Positions 7,610-15,271 of a stretch of 64,000 nucleotides of DNA are shown here, piece by piece. Where the stretch lies: positions 744,001-808,000 of the forward strand of contig NZ_WTZA01000001.1 of NCBI RefSeq assembly GCF_009827495.1. Direction: 5' to 3'. Numbering within the stretch: position 1 is the first letter of the stretch; the number at the start of each line of letters is the position of its first letter. The notes below the pieces were generated by a model. It saw only the letters and a list, made by a program, of their open reading frames with translations. It was not told where the DNA came from and ran no database searches. This DNA is from Tsuneonella aeria (GTDB taxonomy: Bacteria; Pseudomonadota; Alphaproteobacteria; Sphingomonadales; Sphingomonadaceae). The position numbers and the translations under genes are program-made.

Positions 7610-9142
7610 ATGCTGGACCAGCTGCCCCCGACGATCCCGCACGCCGCGCAATCGGCGGCCGCTCGCTGGGGCGATGCGCCCGCACTGATCGAACGCGGCG
7701 AGACGTGGAGTTTCGAACACCTCTGGCAGCAATGCCGCACGGCCGCGGCCGCGCTGATCGCGCAAGGCATCGGCCCGGGCGCCCGCGTCGCGATATGGGC
7801 ACCCAATTCGCGCGAATGGATCGTCGCGGCCGTCGGCGCGATGACCTGCGGCGCCGCCATCGTCCCGCTCAACACCCGGCTCAAGGGGCGCGAGGCGGGC
7901 GACATCCTGCGGCGCACGCGCGCACGCGTGTTGTTCACGGTCCGCGATTTCCTGGGGATCGACTATCCCGCGCTCCTGGCGGACGAAGCCCTGCCCGCCC
8001 TGGAATCGACTGTCCTGATGGACACGGACTGGGACGCCTTCGTCCGGGGCGGAAACAACGTCGATCCGGCGCGGGTTGATGCCGCGCTCGCGGCGCTGTC
8101 GGCAGACGACCTGTCCGACATCATCTTCACGAGCGGCACAACCGGCGCACCCAAGGGCGTGCTCATGACTTATGGCCGGGTCATTCCGCAGGTGGGCGTG
8201 TGGATCGGCAATACCGGCCTTGCCGAAGGCGAACGGTACCTGATCGCCAATCCGTTCTTCCATTCCTTCGGGCTCAAGGTCGGGTGGGTCGCGTGCCTGA
8301 TCGCGGGCGCGGTGATCGTCCCGATGGCACAGTTCGATGCGCGGCAGGCGGCACGGATGATCGAGGAACACCGGATCGCGTTCCTTCCCGGCCCGCCCAC
8401 GATCTTCCAGATGCTGCTGGATGAAAAGCAGGCACGGCCATTCGACTGCGCGTCGCTGCGCGGCGGGACAACCGGTGCGGCGACCGTGCCACCGGTGCTG
8501 GTGCAGCGCACCATTGCCGAACTGGGCCTGCGCGATATCGTCACCGCCTATGGGATGACGGAGTGCGTCAACATCACGTCCTGTCGCCCCAGGGATTCGA
8601 TCGACCGGATCGCCACCACTTGCGGCGCTGCGATCCCCGGCAACGAGGTCGTTATCGCCGGGGAAGACGGACGGGAACTGCCGCGCGGGGAAACGGGCGA
8701 GATCCGGGTCCGCGGCCAAGGGGTAATGCTGGGCTACCTCGATGACCCGGATGCCACGGCCGAGGCTATCGATGCGGACGGGTGGCTTCATACCGGCGAC
8801 ATCGGCACGATGGACGCCGACGGCTATGTGCGCATCACCGACCGCAAGAAGGACATGTTCATCGCCGGCGGCTTCAACTGCTACCCGGCGGAGATCGAGA
8901 AGCTGCTGGCCGAACATCCCGCCATTTCGATGAGCGCCGTAATCGGCGTGCCCGACGAACGGATGGGCGAAGTGGGCAAGGCGTTCGTCGTCCTTCGCCC
9001 CGGTGCCAGCGCTGGCGAGGAGGATCTCATCGCCTGGTCGCGCGCCAACATGGCGAACTACAAGGTCCCGCGCAGTTTCGTGGTGGTGGACGAACTGCCG
9101 CGCAATGCCTCGGGCAAAGTGATCAAGACGGAACTCAGATAA
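7610..9142 (+). CDS. fadD3: acyl-CoA synthetase, FadD3-like (possible HIP-CoA ligase)
   Basis: A 510-residue class I adenylate-forming enzyme with T-S-G-T-T-G-A-P-K-G, Y-G-M-T-E, G-D-I-G, D-R-K-K-D-M and the C-terminal N-A-S-G-K-V-I-K catalytic Lys. The N-terminal stretch with V-A-I-W-A-P-N-S, P-L-N-T-R and the D-I-L-R-R-T-R-A-R-V-L-F-T segment recalls actinobacterial FadD3. FadD3 attaches CoA to HIP, the propionate left after steroid rings A and B are removed. The assignment rests on remembered family features, and ipdF-like and fadE30-like genes occur in the same window. It could be another medium-size acid ligase. Confidence 0.8.
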   Translation: MLDQLPPTIPHAAQSAAARWGDAPALIERGETWSFEHLWQQCRTAAAALIAQGIGPGARVAIWAPNSREWIVAAVGAMTCGAAIVPLNTRLKGREAGDILRRTRARVLFTVRDFLGIDYPALLADEALPALESTVLMDTDWDAFVRGGNNVDPARVDAALAALSADDLSDIIFTSGTTGAPKGVLMTYGRVIPQVGVWIGNTGLAEGERYLIANPFFHSFGLKVGWVACLIAGAVIVPMAQFDARQAARMIEEHRIAFLPGPPTIFQMLLDEKQARPFDCASLRGGTTGAATVPPVLVQRTIAELGLRDIVTAYGMTECVNITSCRPRDSIDRIATTCGAAIPGNEVVIAGEDGRELPRGETGEIRVRGQGVMLGYLDDPDATAEAIDADGWLHTGDIGTMDADGYVRITDRKKDMFIAGGFNCYPAEIEKLLAEHPAISMSAVIGVPDERMGEVGKAFVVLRPGASAGEEDLIAWSRANMANYKVPRSFVVVDELPRNASGKVIKTELR

Positions 9143-9156
9143 TCCGCAACGGGGAG

Positions 9157-9927
9157 ATGGACGTGGGCTGGCAATCGATCCGCTACGATTACGCAGGCGC
9201 GGACATTCTCGTCACCGGCGGGACCAGCGGCATCGGACGCGCGATCGCGACCGCCTTCCGCGAGGCCGGCGCGAATGTGACCGTCACCGGAACCCGCGCA
9301 AGCGCGAACGAATACGATGCGGACCTTTCCGGCATGCGCTACCTCCCGCTCGACCTGGAGGATGACGGCAGCATCGATGCCGTGGCGGACGCTGTCCCTG
9401 CTTGCGACGTGCTGGTCAACAACGCAGGAATGTCGTTCTACCCGCTGGGCCTGGACGAACGCGATCCGGATGTGTTCGCCAGGGCCGTCCGCATTCACCT
9501 GACCGCCCCGTACCGCCTGACCCGCAAGCTCGCTGGAAAGCTGGCCGCATCCGGGCGGGCCGGTGGCGGCTGCGTTGTGGGCATCGGATCGGTGACCAGC
9601 TTCATGGGCCTCGCCGTGACCCTGGGATACGGCGCGGGGAAGACCGGTCTGCTGGGCATGACCCGCGGGCTCGCAGTCGATCTGGGTGCCAGCGGTATTC
9701 GCCTGAACGTCGTTGCGGCGGGCCTGGTCGAAACCGCGATGACCGCAGCGGTGTTCAGCCCGGAAGGATCGGCCTGGCGGGAACCGTCCGTCGCCCGCAC
9801 GCCGCTGGGCCGCCTGGGCAAGCCGGACGATATCGCCGGACCGGTGCTGTTCCTGGCCAGCGACGCCGCGGCATGGATCACCGGCCAGACGATCATGGTC
9901 GACGGAGGCTACACGATCAGTGGTTGA
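9157..9927 (+). CDS. short-chain dehydrogenase/reductase (SDR)
   Basis: About 256 residues with T-G-G-T-S-G-I-G, V-N-N-A-G-M, Ser in G-I-G-S-V-T-S, and Y-G-A-G-K. The start is uncertain. ATG 9157 directly abuts the GGGGAG ribosome site, while GTG 9163 has normal spacing and would give a product two residues shorter. It ends in M-V-D-G-G-Y and its stop overlaps the sulfotransferase start by 8 nt. The substrate is not evident. Confidence 0.86.
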   Translation: MDVGWQSIRYDYAGADILVTGGTSGIGRAIATAFREAGANVTVTGTRASANEYDADLSGMRYLPLDLEDDGSIDAVADAVPACDVLVNNAGMSFYPLGLDERDPDVFARAVRIHLTAPYRLTRKLAGKLAASGRAGGGCVVGIGSVTSFMGLAVTLGYGAGKTGLLGMTRGLAVDLGASGIRLNVVAAGLVETAMTAAVFSPEGSAWREPSVARTPLGRLGKPDDIAGPVLFLASDAAAWITGQTIMVDGGYTISG

Positions 9928-11155
9928 AACGATCCGGATCGACGATCTGGCCGCACCCCGGCTGACTCCGGAAATCGAAGGTGCGATCGCGTCCGTTCCG
10001 CCGGTGCGGATGAATGCCGAAGCCGTTCTCGACGCGGCGCGTGTCGCGACCGGCCTTTCGGATTTCGGCGCGGCCGACTTTCGCGAACGCCTAGGGATCT
10101 GGCTTGCAAGTTTTGACGAAGATACCGGTCTGAACCCGCTCGGCCGCGCGAACCTGTTCGCCGACTGCGTCCGCCAGGCCAGCACCCGGCTTCGTTTCGA
10201 AGACGCCTGGAAGCGGCATCCCGCGATCGCCGATGTCGTTATCGACAGGCCGATTCTCATCGCGGGCCTCCCGCGTTCCGGCACCACGCACCTGGTGAAC
10301 CTTCTGGCGGCCGACGACCGGCTGCGATCGATGACGCTGTGGGAATCGATGGAGCCGATCGCGCGCAGCGAGCCTGCGCCGCCGCCCGAGAGCGATCCGC
10401 GCAGGGCGGACTGCGTGGCCATGTGGGGCCAGTTCGAATCGCTGCTGCCGCTGATGCCCGCGATGCACGAGATGGCGCCCGACGGGATTCACGAGGACGT
10501 GGAACTGCTGGGGCCGGACTTCTCGGGCTACCTGCCGGAATGGGTCAGCCGCCCGTATCGCTGGCGCGACTATTACCTGTCGCACGATCAGGCGCCGCAT
10601 TACGCCTATGCCCGGCGCATCCTGCAATACATGACATGGTCGCGCGGGCCGAACCGCTGGGTGCTGAAGTCGCCGCCTCACATGGAAAACCTGCGCGCGG
10701 TGGCGACGACTTACCCCGACGCGACGGTCGTCATCACGCACCGCGATCCGCTCGCAGTGCTGCAATCGGCGATCACCATGATCGCCTATGGCGACCGCCT
10801 CCGCCGGACGGTCGACCTGGTAGAGCTGGCGACGTACTGGATCGACCGGATCGAGGCCCTGCTGCGCCGATGCGTGGCGGACCGTGACGCCCTCCCCCGC
10901 GCGATCGACGTCCGCTTCGACGCGTACATGGCCGACCAGCTGGGCACGATCGAGGGAATCTATGCGATGGCCGATCTCGAGCTGACGCCCGCCGCCCGCC
11001 AGCGGATCGAACGCCACCTGGCAGCGAACCCGCGCGGCAAGCACGGCCAGGTGGTGTATGACCTGCGCGGCGACTTCGGGCTCGACCCCGATGCGCTGTG
11101 GGATCGCTTTTCCTTCTACACCGAACGGTTCGGCGTATCGCGAGAAGTGCGATGA
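9920..11155 (+). CDS. sulfotransferase family protein
   Basis: A 411-residue protein with the PAPS-binding 5'-phosphosulfate loop as G-L-P-R-S-G-T-T-H-L (residues 116-125). The 3'-phosphate region is V-I-T-H-R-D-P-L-A-V-L-Q-S, with the expected Arg and Ser. Such enzymes move sulfate from PAPS to a hydroxyl, or act as tyrosylprotein-type sulfotransferases. GTG start at 9920 overlaps the SDR stop. It is co-transcribed with an FGE and lies near an exported sulfatase, which suggests that a sulfated compound is both made and broken by this locus. The acceptor could be a steroid alcohol, but this is only inferred. Confidence 0.8.
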   Translation: MVETIRIDDLAAPRLTPEIEGAIASVPPVRMNAEAVLDAARVATGLSDFGAADFRERLGIWLASFDEDTGLNPLGRANLFADCVRQASTRLRFEDAWKRHPAIADVVIDRPILIAGLPRSGTTHLVNLLAADDRLRSMTLWESMEPIARSEPAPPPESDPRRADCVAMWGQFESLLPLMPAMHEMAPDGIHEDVELLGPDFSGYLPEWVSRPYRWRDYYLSHDQAPHYAYARRILQYMTWSRGPNRWVLKSPPHMENLRAVATTYPDATVVITHRDPLAVLQSAITMIAYGDRLRRTVDLVELATYWIDRIEALLRRCVADRDALPRAIDVRFDAYMADQLGTIEGIYAMADLELTPAARQRIERHLAANPRGKHGQVVYDLRGDFGLDPDALWDRFSFYTERFGVSREVR

Positions 11156-12369
11156 ACGGGCGTGAACGCTTGCTGGCCGGTGCCGCGTGGGACGATTTCT
11201 GCGATTCCCTCAAGGCGGCGGGCCGCATCGTCGACGCGTTCGGGGAAGACGCCAACGAACTCGACCGCGCGGAGTGGTACCGTTTCCTGGGAAGGCTCAC
11301 CCGCAACGGTCTGGAACGGTTTCTCGAGAACTGCGAACCCGATAATCCGCGCCTTCGCGACACGCCGTGGCGCCAGTCGATCAACTTCCAGTCGCCGGAC
11401 CAGGATCACCTCCTCGCGGAATTTGTCGATGGCAGCCACGATTACGTCATCCGGGGCAACCGCGGGGGCTTGCCTTATTTCGTCATCGCGAGCTGGAATT
11501 CCACCCAGCCGCGCCATCCGGGCGATCGCGCATGGGCCGCCGATGGCGTCGCGGGCCTGACCCGGTTCGATCCGACCGCTTACCAGACGACCGGCTTCAT
11601 CACGTCCGACCAGGTCCATTTCGACGATGATGGCCACTTCACCATCGCGGTTTCGCAAACGCCGATCGAGGGGATTGCCGACTGGCTGCCGATCCAGCCC
11701 GATTGCGTCGGGCTGCTGGTGCGCACGCTCTATCACGACCGGGCCAATACGGCCGCGCCGCAGTTTGCCATCGAACGCATCGACAGCCCTGCCCCGCGCG
11801 CCGTCACGCCGGGCGAGGTGGCGGACGGCCTCGCGAAGGCGGGCCAGACTGTGCTCGGTTACGGCGAACTCGTGCGGCGGTGGTGGCAGGCGAACCTCGG
11901 CCAGCGGCCCAACCGCATCCGGTTCGACCGCGCAGTCTATTTCTCCAACGGCGGCGTGCCGGATCGCCATCACGGCTTCGGTGCATGGGAATGCCAGCCT
12001 GACGAGGCGCTGGTGATCGATTTCATGCCCAGCGCGTGCGATTACTGGATCTTCCAGCTTTGCTCCATCTGGCAGGAAAACCTCGACAACTACGAACAGG
12101 GCGACGGCTACGTCACCAAGTACACCGCACGGTTGAACGCGGACGGTTCGGTGCGGATTATCGTCACCGGCACCGATCCGGGAATCTGCGGCAATGTGAT
12201 CTCGCCATTCGGCCATGTCCACGGGGGGATGAGCTTGCGCCTCATCGGCACGCGGGGCGCGCCGCCTGCCGTATCGCTCCGGCGGGTTCCGCTCGCGCAG
12301 CTTGCGGCGCACGGCGAGAGCGCGCTCGCTGCGATCGAACCCATTCTCAGCGGAGAAGTCGCCGAATGA
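11152..12369 (+). CDS. DUF1214-type protein, long form
   Basis: A 405-residue protein starting at an ATGA overlap with the sulfotransferase stop. It has no signal peptide or membrane segment. The C-terminal half contains W-I-F-Q-L-C-S-I-W and a Y-T-A-R-L-N-A-D-G-S-V-R-I-I-V segment. Together these match the jelly-roll-like DUF1214 pattern seen in the shorter paralogue at 57943-59004 (W-N-F-Q-L-D-N-W-W; Q-D-G-S-V-R-L-I). The biochemical role of the family is unknown. Its place between a sulfotransferase and a TIM-barrel protein in a catabolic operon suggests substrate binding or an accessory function. Confidence 0.7.
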   Translation: MNGRERLLAGAAWDDFCDSLKAAGRIVDAFGEDANELDRAEWYRFLGRLTRNGLERFLENCEPDNPRLRDTPWRQSINFQSPDQDHLLAEFVDGSHDYVIRGNRGGLPYFVIASWNSTQPRHPGDRAWAADGVAGLTRFDPTAYQTTGFITSDQVHFDDDGHFTIAVSQTPIEGIADWLPIQPDCVGLLVRTLYHDRANTAAPQFAIERIDSPAPRAVTPGEVADGLAKAGQTVLGYGELVRRWWQANLGQRPNRIRFDRAVYFSNGGVPDRHHGFGAWECQPDEALVIDFMPSACDYWIFQLCSIWQENLDNYEQGDGYVTKYTARLNADGSVRIIVTGTDPGICGNVISPFGHVHGGMSLRLIGTRGAPPAVSLRRVPLAQLAAHGESALAAIEPILSGEVAE

Positions 12370-13235
12370 GAACGCTCAAGCCCCGAGAGAGAATTCTCTA
12401 TGCAGGCACCTGTCAGGGCACGCCCGTGACCGAGCGCTACCCCGCGGCGCGCGATGCGGGGTTCACGGCCGTCACCCTGTTCGCATCCGACATCGTCGCC
12501 GCGCGCAGCCTTGGCCTCGGCTGCGACGATCTCAAGACCATGATCGCCGACGCCGGGCTCACGCTCTCGAACGTGGAAATCGTGGGCAACTGGATGCCCG
12601 GCCAGAGCGCGGACACCCCGCTGCTCCCGCGCGAGATGGCCGTGGCGATGCTCGATGGGACGGCCGAGCGGGTGTGCCGGACCGCCGCCGATCTTGGTTC
12701 CGCGGCGGTCACGGTCGCCGACTTGTTCGGCCTGCCCTTCGACGCACCCGAGGTCGCGAAGCATTTCGCAAAGGTCTGCGACGTGGCGGCCGACCATGGC
12801 CTCGACGTCACCCTGGAATTCGTGCCCACCGGCTGCGTGCGCACCGTCGCGCAGGCGCAAGAGGTCCTCGAGCGAGCAGACCGCACGAACGCCGGAATGC
12901 TGGTGGACAGCTACCATTTCTTCCGGGCAGGATCGTCCCTCGAGGATATGGCGCGCGTGCCGCCGGAACTGATCTCGTCCTGGCAGATGAACGATGCGGC
13001 GGCGACGCCGGCGACCGACGATGCCTTTGCCGACATGATGATCCGCGCCATGCCCGGTGACGGCGCGTTCGACCTCAAGGGTCTGATGCAGGCGCTCGCC
13101 GCAACCGGAACCACCGCGCCTGCCGGGATCGAGGTGTTCTCGGCCGAACTTTCCGCGCTCCCCTTCCCCGAGCTTGCGCGCCGCAGTGCCGAAGGGCTCG
13201 ATTACTGCCTCGCCTTGTCTGGAGTGGACGCATGA
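12366..13235 (+). CDS. sugar-phosphate isomerase/epimerase-like TIM-barrel protein
   Basis: A 289-residue protein of the xylose-isomerase-like (AP endonuclease 2) barrel fold. Family-like strand ends are visible: L-E-F-V-P-T-G, L-V-D-S-Y-H-F-F and W-Q-M-N-D, where metal-binding Glu, Asp and His normally sit. Start ATG at 12366 overlaps the upstream stop (ATGA), and its own stop overlaps the next start. Barrel proteins of this type often pair with Gfo/Idh dehydrogenases, as here. The substrate is unknown, and a ring-derived hydroxy-ketone is as likely as a sugar. Confidence 0.75.
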   Translation: MRTLKPRERILYAGTCQGTPVTERYPAARDAGFTAVTLFASDIVAARSLGLGCDDLKTMIADAGLTLSNVEIVGNWMPGQSADTPLLPREMAVAMLDGTAERVCRTAADLGSAAVTVADLFGLPFDAPEVAKHFAKVCDVAADHGLDVTLEFVPTGCVRTVAQAQEVLERADRTNAGMLVDSYHFFRAGSSLEDMARVPPELISSWQMNDAAATPATDDAFADMMIRAMPGDGAFDLKGLMQALAATGTTAPAGIEVFSAELSALPFPELARRSAEGLDYCLALSGVDA

Positions 13236-14344
13236 TTGGCGCTGTCGTCGTCGGGACGGGTTTCGGCCTGTTCACGCACGTGCGCGCACTGCGCGACGCC
13301 GGGATCGAAGTGCGCGCGATCGTCGGCCGCGACCGTACGCGAACGGCGGAACGCGCCGCGCCGCTTGCGATCCCGCTTGCGACGGACAGCCTCGACGAGG
13401 CCCTGGCGGATCCCGCCGTCGGCCTGGTCACTGTCGCGACGCCGCCGCACGCGCACTACGCGCCCGTCATGCAGGCGATCGCGGCCGGGCGGCACGTCGT
13501 GTGCGAGAAGCCGTTCGCGCGCGATGCAGCGCAGGCCCGCGAAATGCGCGACGCTGCGAATGCCGCGGGCGTCATCCACATGCTTGGCGCGGAATTCCGG
13601 TTCGACAGCGCCCAGGCGCTGCTTCGCCGTGTCGTGCAGTCGGGCGCCATCGGCGATCCCCTTCACTTCCTGCGCATCTATCACCAGCCCGGCAACCTTT
13701 CGCCGGACGAACCGGTAGCGGACTGGTGGGAGGACGCGAGCCAGGGAGGCGGTTTTCTCGGCGCGTTCGGAAGCCACATGTTCGACCAGGTCGATTACAT
13801 GTTCGGGCCGATCGCGCGGGTGTCCGGCCAGTTGCAGGTGCTGGCGCCCGGGCGCCCCCAGCGCACCGCGGACGATTGCTATTCCGTCCAGTTCGAAACG
13901 GGCAGCGGCGTCATGGGCACGATCGTCGCCGCGCAGGAATCGCGCAGCGGGTTCGTCATGGCAACAAAGGTAACCGGCACCCGGGGCGGCGCGTGGATCC
14001 AGAGCGGGCCGAACTACGGCGACCCGGAAGAAGTCTGGCTGGCCGACGCGTCGGGCGAACGGCAGGTGCCGATGCCCGCCGAACTGGTCAACGCGCCGCC
14101 GACTCCCTTTCCGGTCAGCGAACTTGTCCAGACGGAAATGGACCGTTGGCACACCATGGGTTTCGATGTGCCGCCCTACACACGTCTGTTCGCCGAAATG
14201 GCCGAGAAGATCGCCGGTCGCGAACCTGCGCTGCCAGAGCGGGCGGCGACGTTCGACGACGCGGTCAAGGGCCAGGCCGTGCTCGACGCGATCCGCGATT
14301 CCGCTCGCGCAAGACAGTGGCGGGACGTAAACGCGAACCCATGA
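13232..14344 (+). CDS. Gfo/Idh/MocA family NAD(P)-dependent oxidoreductase
   Basis: A 370-residue oxidoreductase with an N-terminal Rossmann fold (V-V-V-G-T-G-F-G near residue 5) and the family signature C-E-K-P-F-A near residue 95. The C-terminal alpha/beta domain contains G-S-H-M-F-D-Q. The gene is joined by 4-nt overlaps to the barrel protein before it and to the FGE after it. The family oxidises hydroxyls of cyclic polyols and related compounds. Together with the preceding barrel protein it forms a typical two-enzyme unit, here placed inside a steroid-type operon. Confidence 0.82.
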   Translation: MIGAVVVGTGFGLFTHVRALRDAGIEVRAIVGRDRTRTAERAAPLAIPLATDSLDEALADPAVGLVTVATPPHAHYAPVMQAIAAGRHVVCEKPFARDAAQAREMRDAANAAGVIHMLGAEFRFDSAQALLRRVVQSGAIGDPLHFLRIYHQPGNLSPDEPVADWWEDASQGGGFLGAFGSHMFDQVDYMFGPIARVSGQLQVLAPGRPQRTADDCYSVQFETGSGVMGTIVAAQESRSGFVMATKVTGTRGGAWIQSGPNYGDPEEVWLADASGERQVPMPAELVNAPPTPFPVSELVQTEMDRWHTMGFDVPPYTRLFAEMAEKIAGREPALPERAATFDDAVKGQAVLDAIRDSARARQWRDVNANP

Positions 14345-15264
14345 TGGGCGAAATGTTGCGTGTTCCGGGCGGACGGTTCTGGATGGGATCGGACTGCCAT
14401 TACCCCGAGGAAGGCCCGGCACACGAGGTCGAAGTCGATCCGTTCGAAATCGACCTGACCCCGGTGACGAACGACCAGTTTGCGGCGTTCGTGGCAGACA
14501 CCGGGTACGTCACCTTTGCCGAAACCGCCCCCGATCCGGCCAACTACCCGGGCATGCCGCCCGAAATGGCGCGTGCGGGTTCGCTCGTATTCACCCCGCC
14601 GCGCGAGAGGACCGGTCTTGCCGATCCGTTCGCCTGGTGGGGCTTCGAATTCGGCGCGGACTGGCGCCGTCCGTATGGCACGGGCAGCGATCTTGCGGGG
14701 TTGGCGGATCATCCGGTGGTGCACATCGCCCTTGCCGACGCGGAAGCGTATGCAACCTGGGCCGGCAAACGGCTTCCGTCCGAAGCGGAATGGGAATTCG
14801 CCGCGCGCGGCGGCCTCGATCGCAACGATTACGCCTGGGGGCGGGAATTCGAGCCCGGAGGAAAGCCGCAGGCTAACTACTGGCAGGGAGAATTCCCGCA
14901 CCAGAACCTCCTGACCGACGGGTTCGCCCGCACCTCGCCGGTCAGGGCTTTTCCAGCGAACGGCTTCGGCCTGTTCGACATGATCGGCAACGTCTGGGAA
15001 TGGACCGCCGACTGGTACGCCGATCGCCACGCAACGCCGTCAGCCAGCCCGTGCTGCATCCCGCGCAACCCGCGCGGCGGTGACGAAGGCACAAGCCACG
15101 ATCCCTGCACGCCGGATATGGCGATTGGCAGACGCGTTCTGAAAGGCGGATCGCACTTGTGCGCCGCGAACTATTGCCAACGTTACCGACCGGCTGCGCG
15201 CTATGCCCAACCGGTCGATACAAGCACCTCGCACGTCGGATTCCGTTGCGCGCGATCGCTTTGA
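14341..15264 (+). CDS. formylglycine-generating enzyme (SUMF1/FGE family)
   Basis: A 307-residue FGE-sulfatase domain protein. It starts P-G-G-R-F-W-M-G-S and ends H-V-G-F-R-C-A. Both redox/copper cysteines of true FGEs are present in G-G-S-H-L-C-A-A-N-Y-C-Q-R-Y-R (Cys274 and Cys279), so it should convert the sulfatase Cys to formylglycine. Start ATG at 14341 overlaps the previous stop; a second ATG follows directly. Last gene of the operon, it converges on the sulfatase gene with 7 nt between stops. That sulfatase carries the matching C-S-P-T-R target. Confidence 0.93.
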   Translation: MMGEMLRVPGGRFWMGSDCHYPEEGPAHEVEVDPFEIDLTPVTNDQFAAFVADTGYVTFAETAPDPANYPGMPPEMARAGSLVFTPPRERTGLADPFAWWGFEFGADWRRPYGTGSDLAGLADHPVVHIALADAEAYATWAGKRLPSEAEWEFAARGGLDRNDYAWGREFEPGGKPQANYWQGEFPHQNLLTDGFARTSPVRAFPANGFGLFDMIGNVWEWTADWYADRHATPSASPCCIPRNPRGGDEGTSHDPCTPDMAIGRRVLKGGSHLCAANYCQRYRPAARYAQPVDTSTSHVGFRCARSL

Positions 15265-15271
15265 CGCGCCC

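Noticed and set aside
13174..15264. A 696-codon frame covering the Gfo/Idh gene and the FGE
   Set aside because: Only the part from 14341 is FGE; the front part is an out-of-frame reading of the Gfo/Idh gene, rich in Arg, as expected for high-GC shadows.
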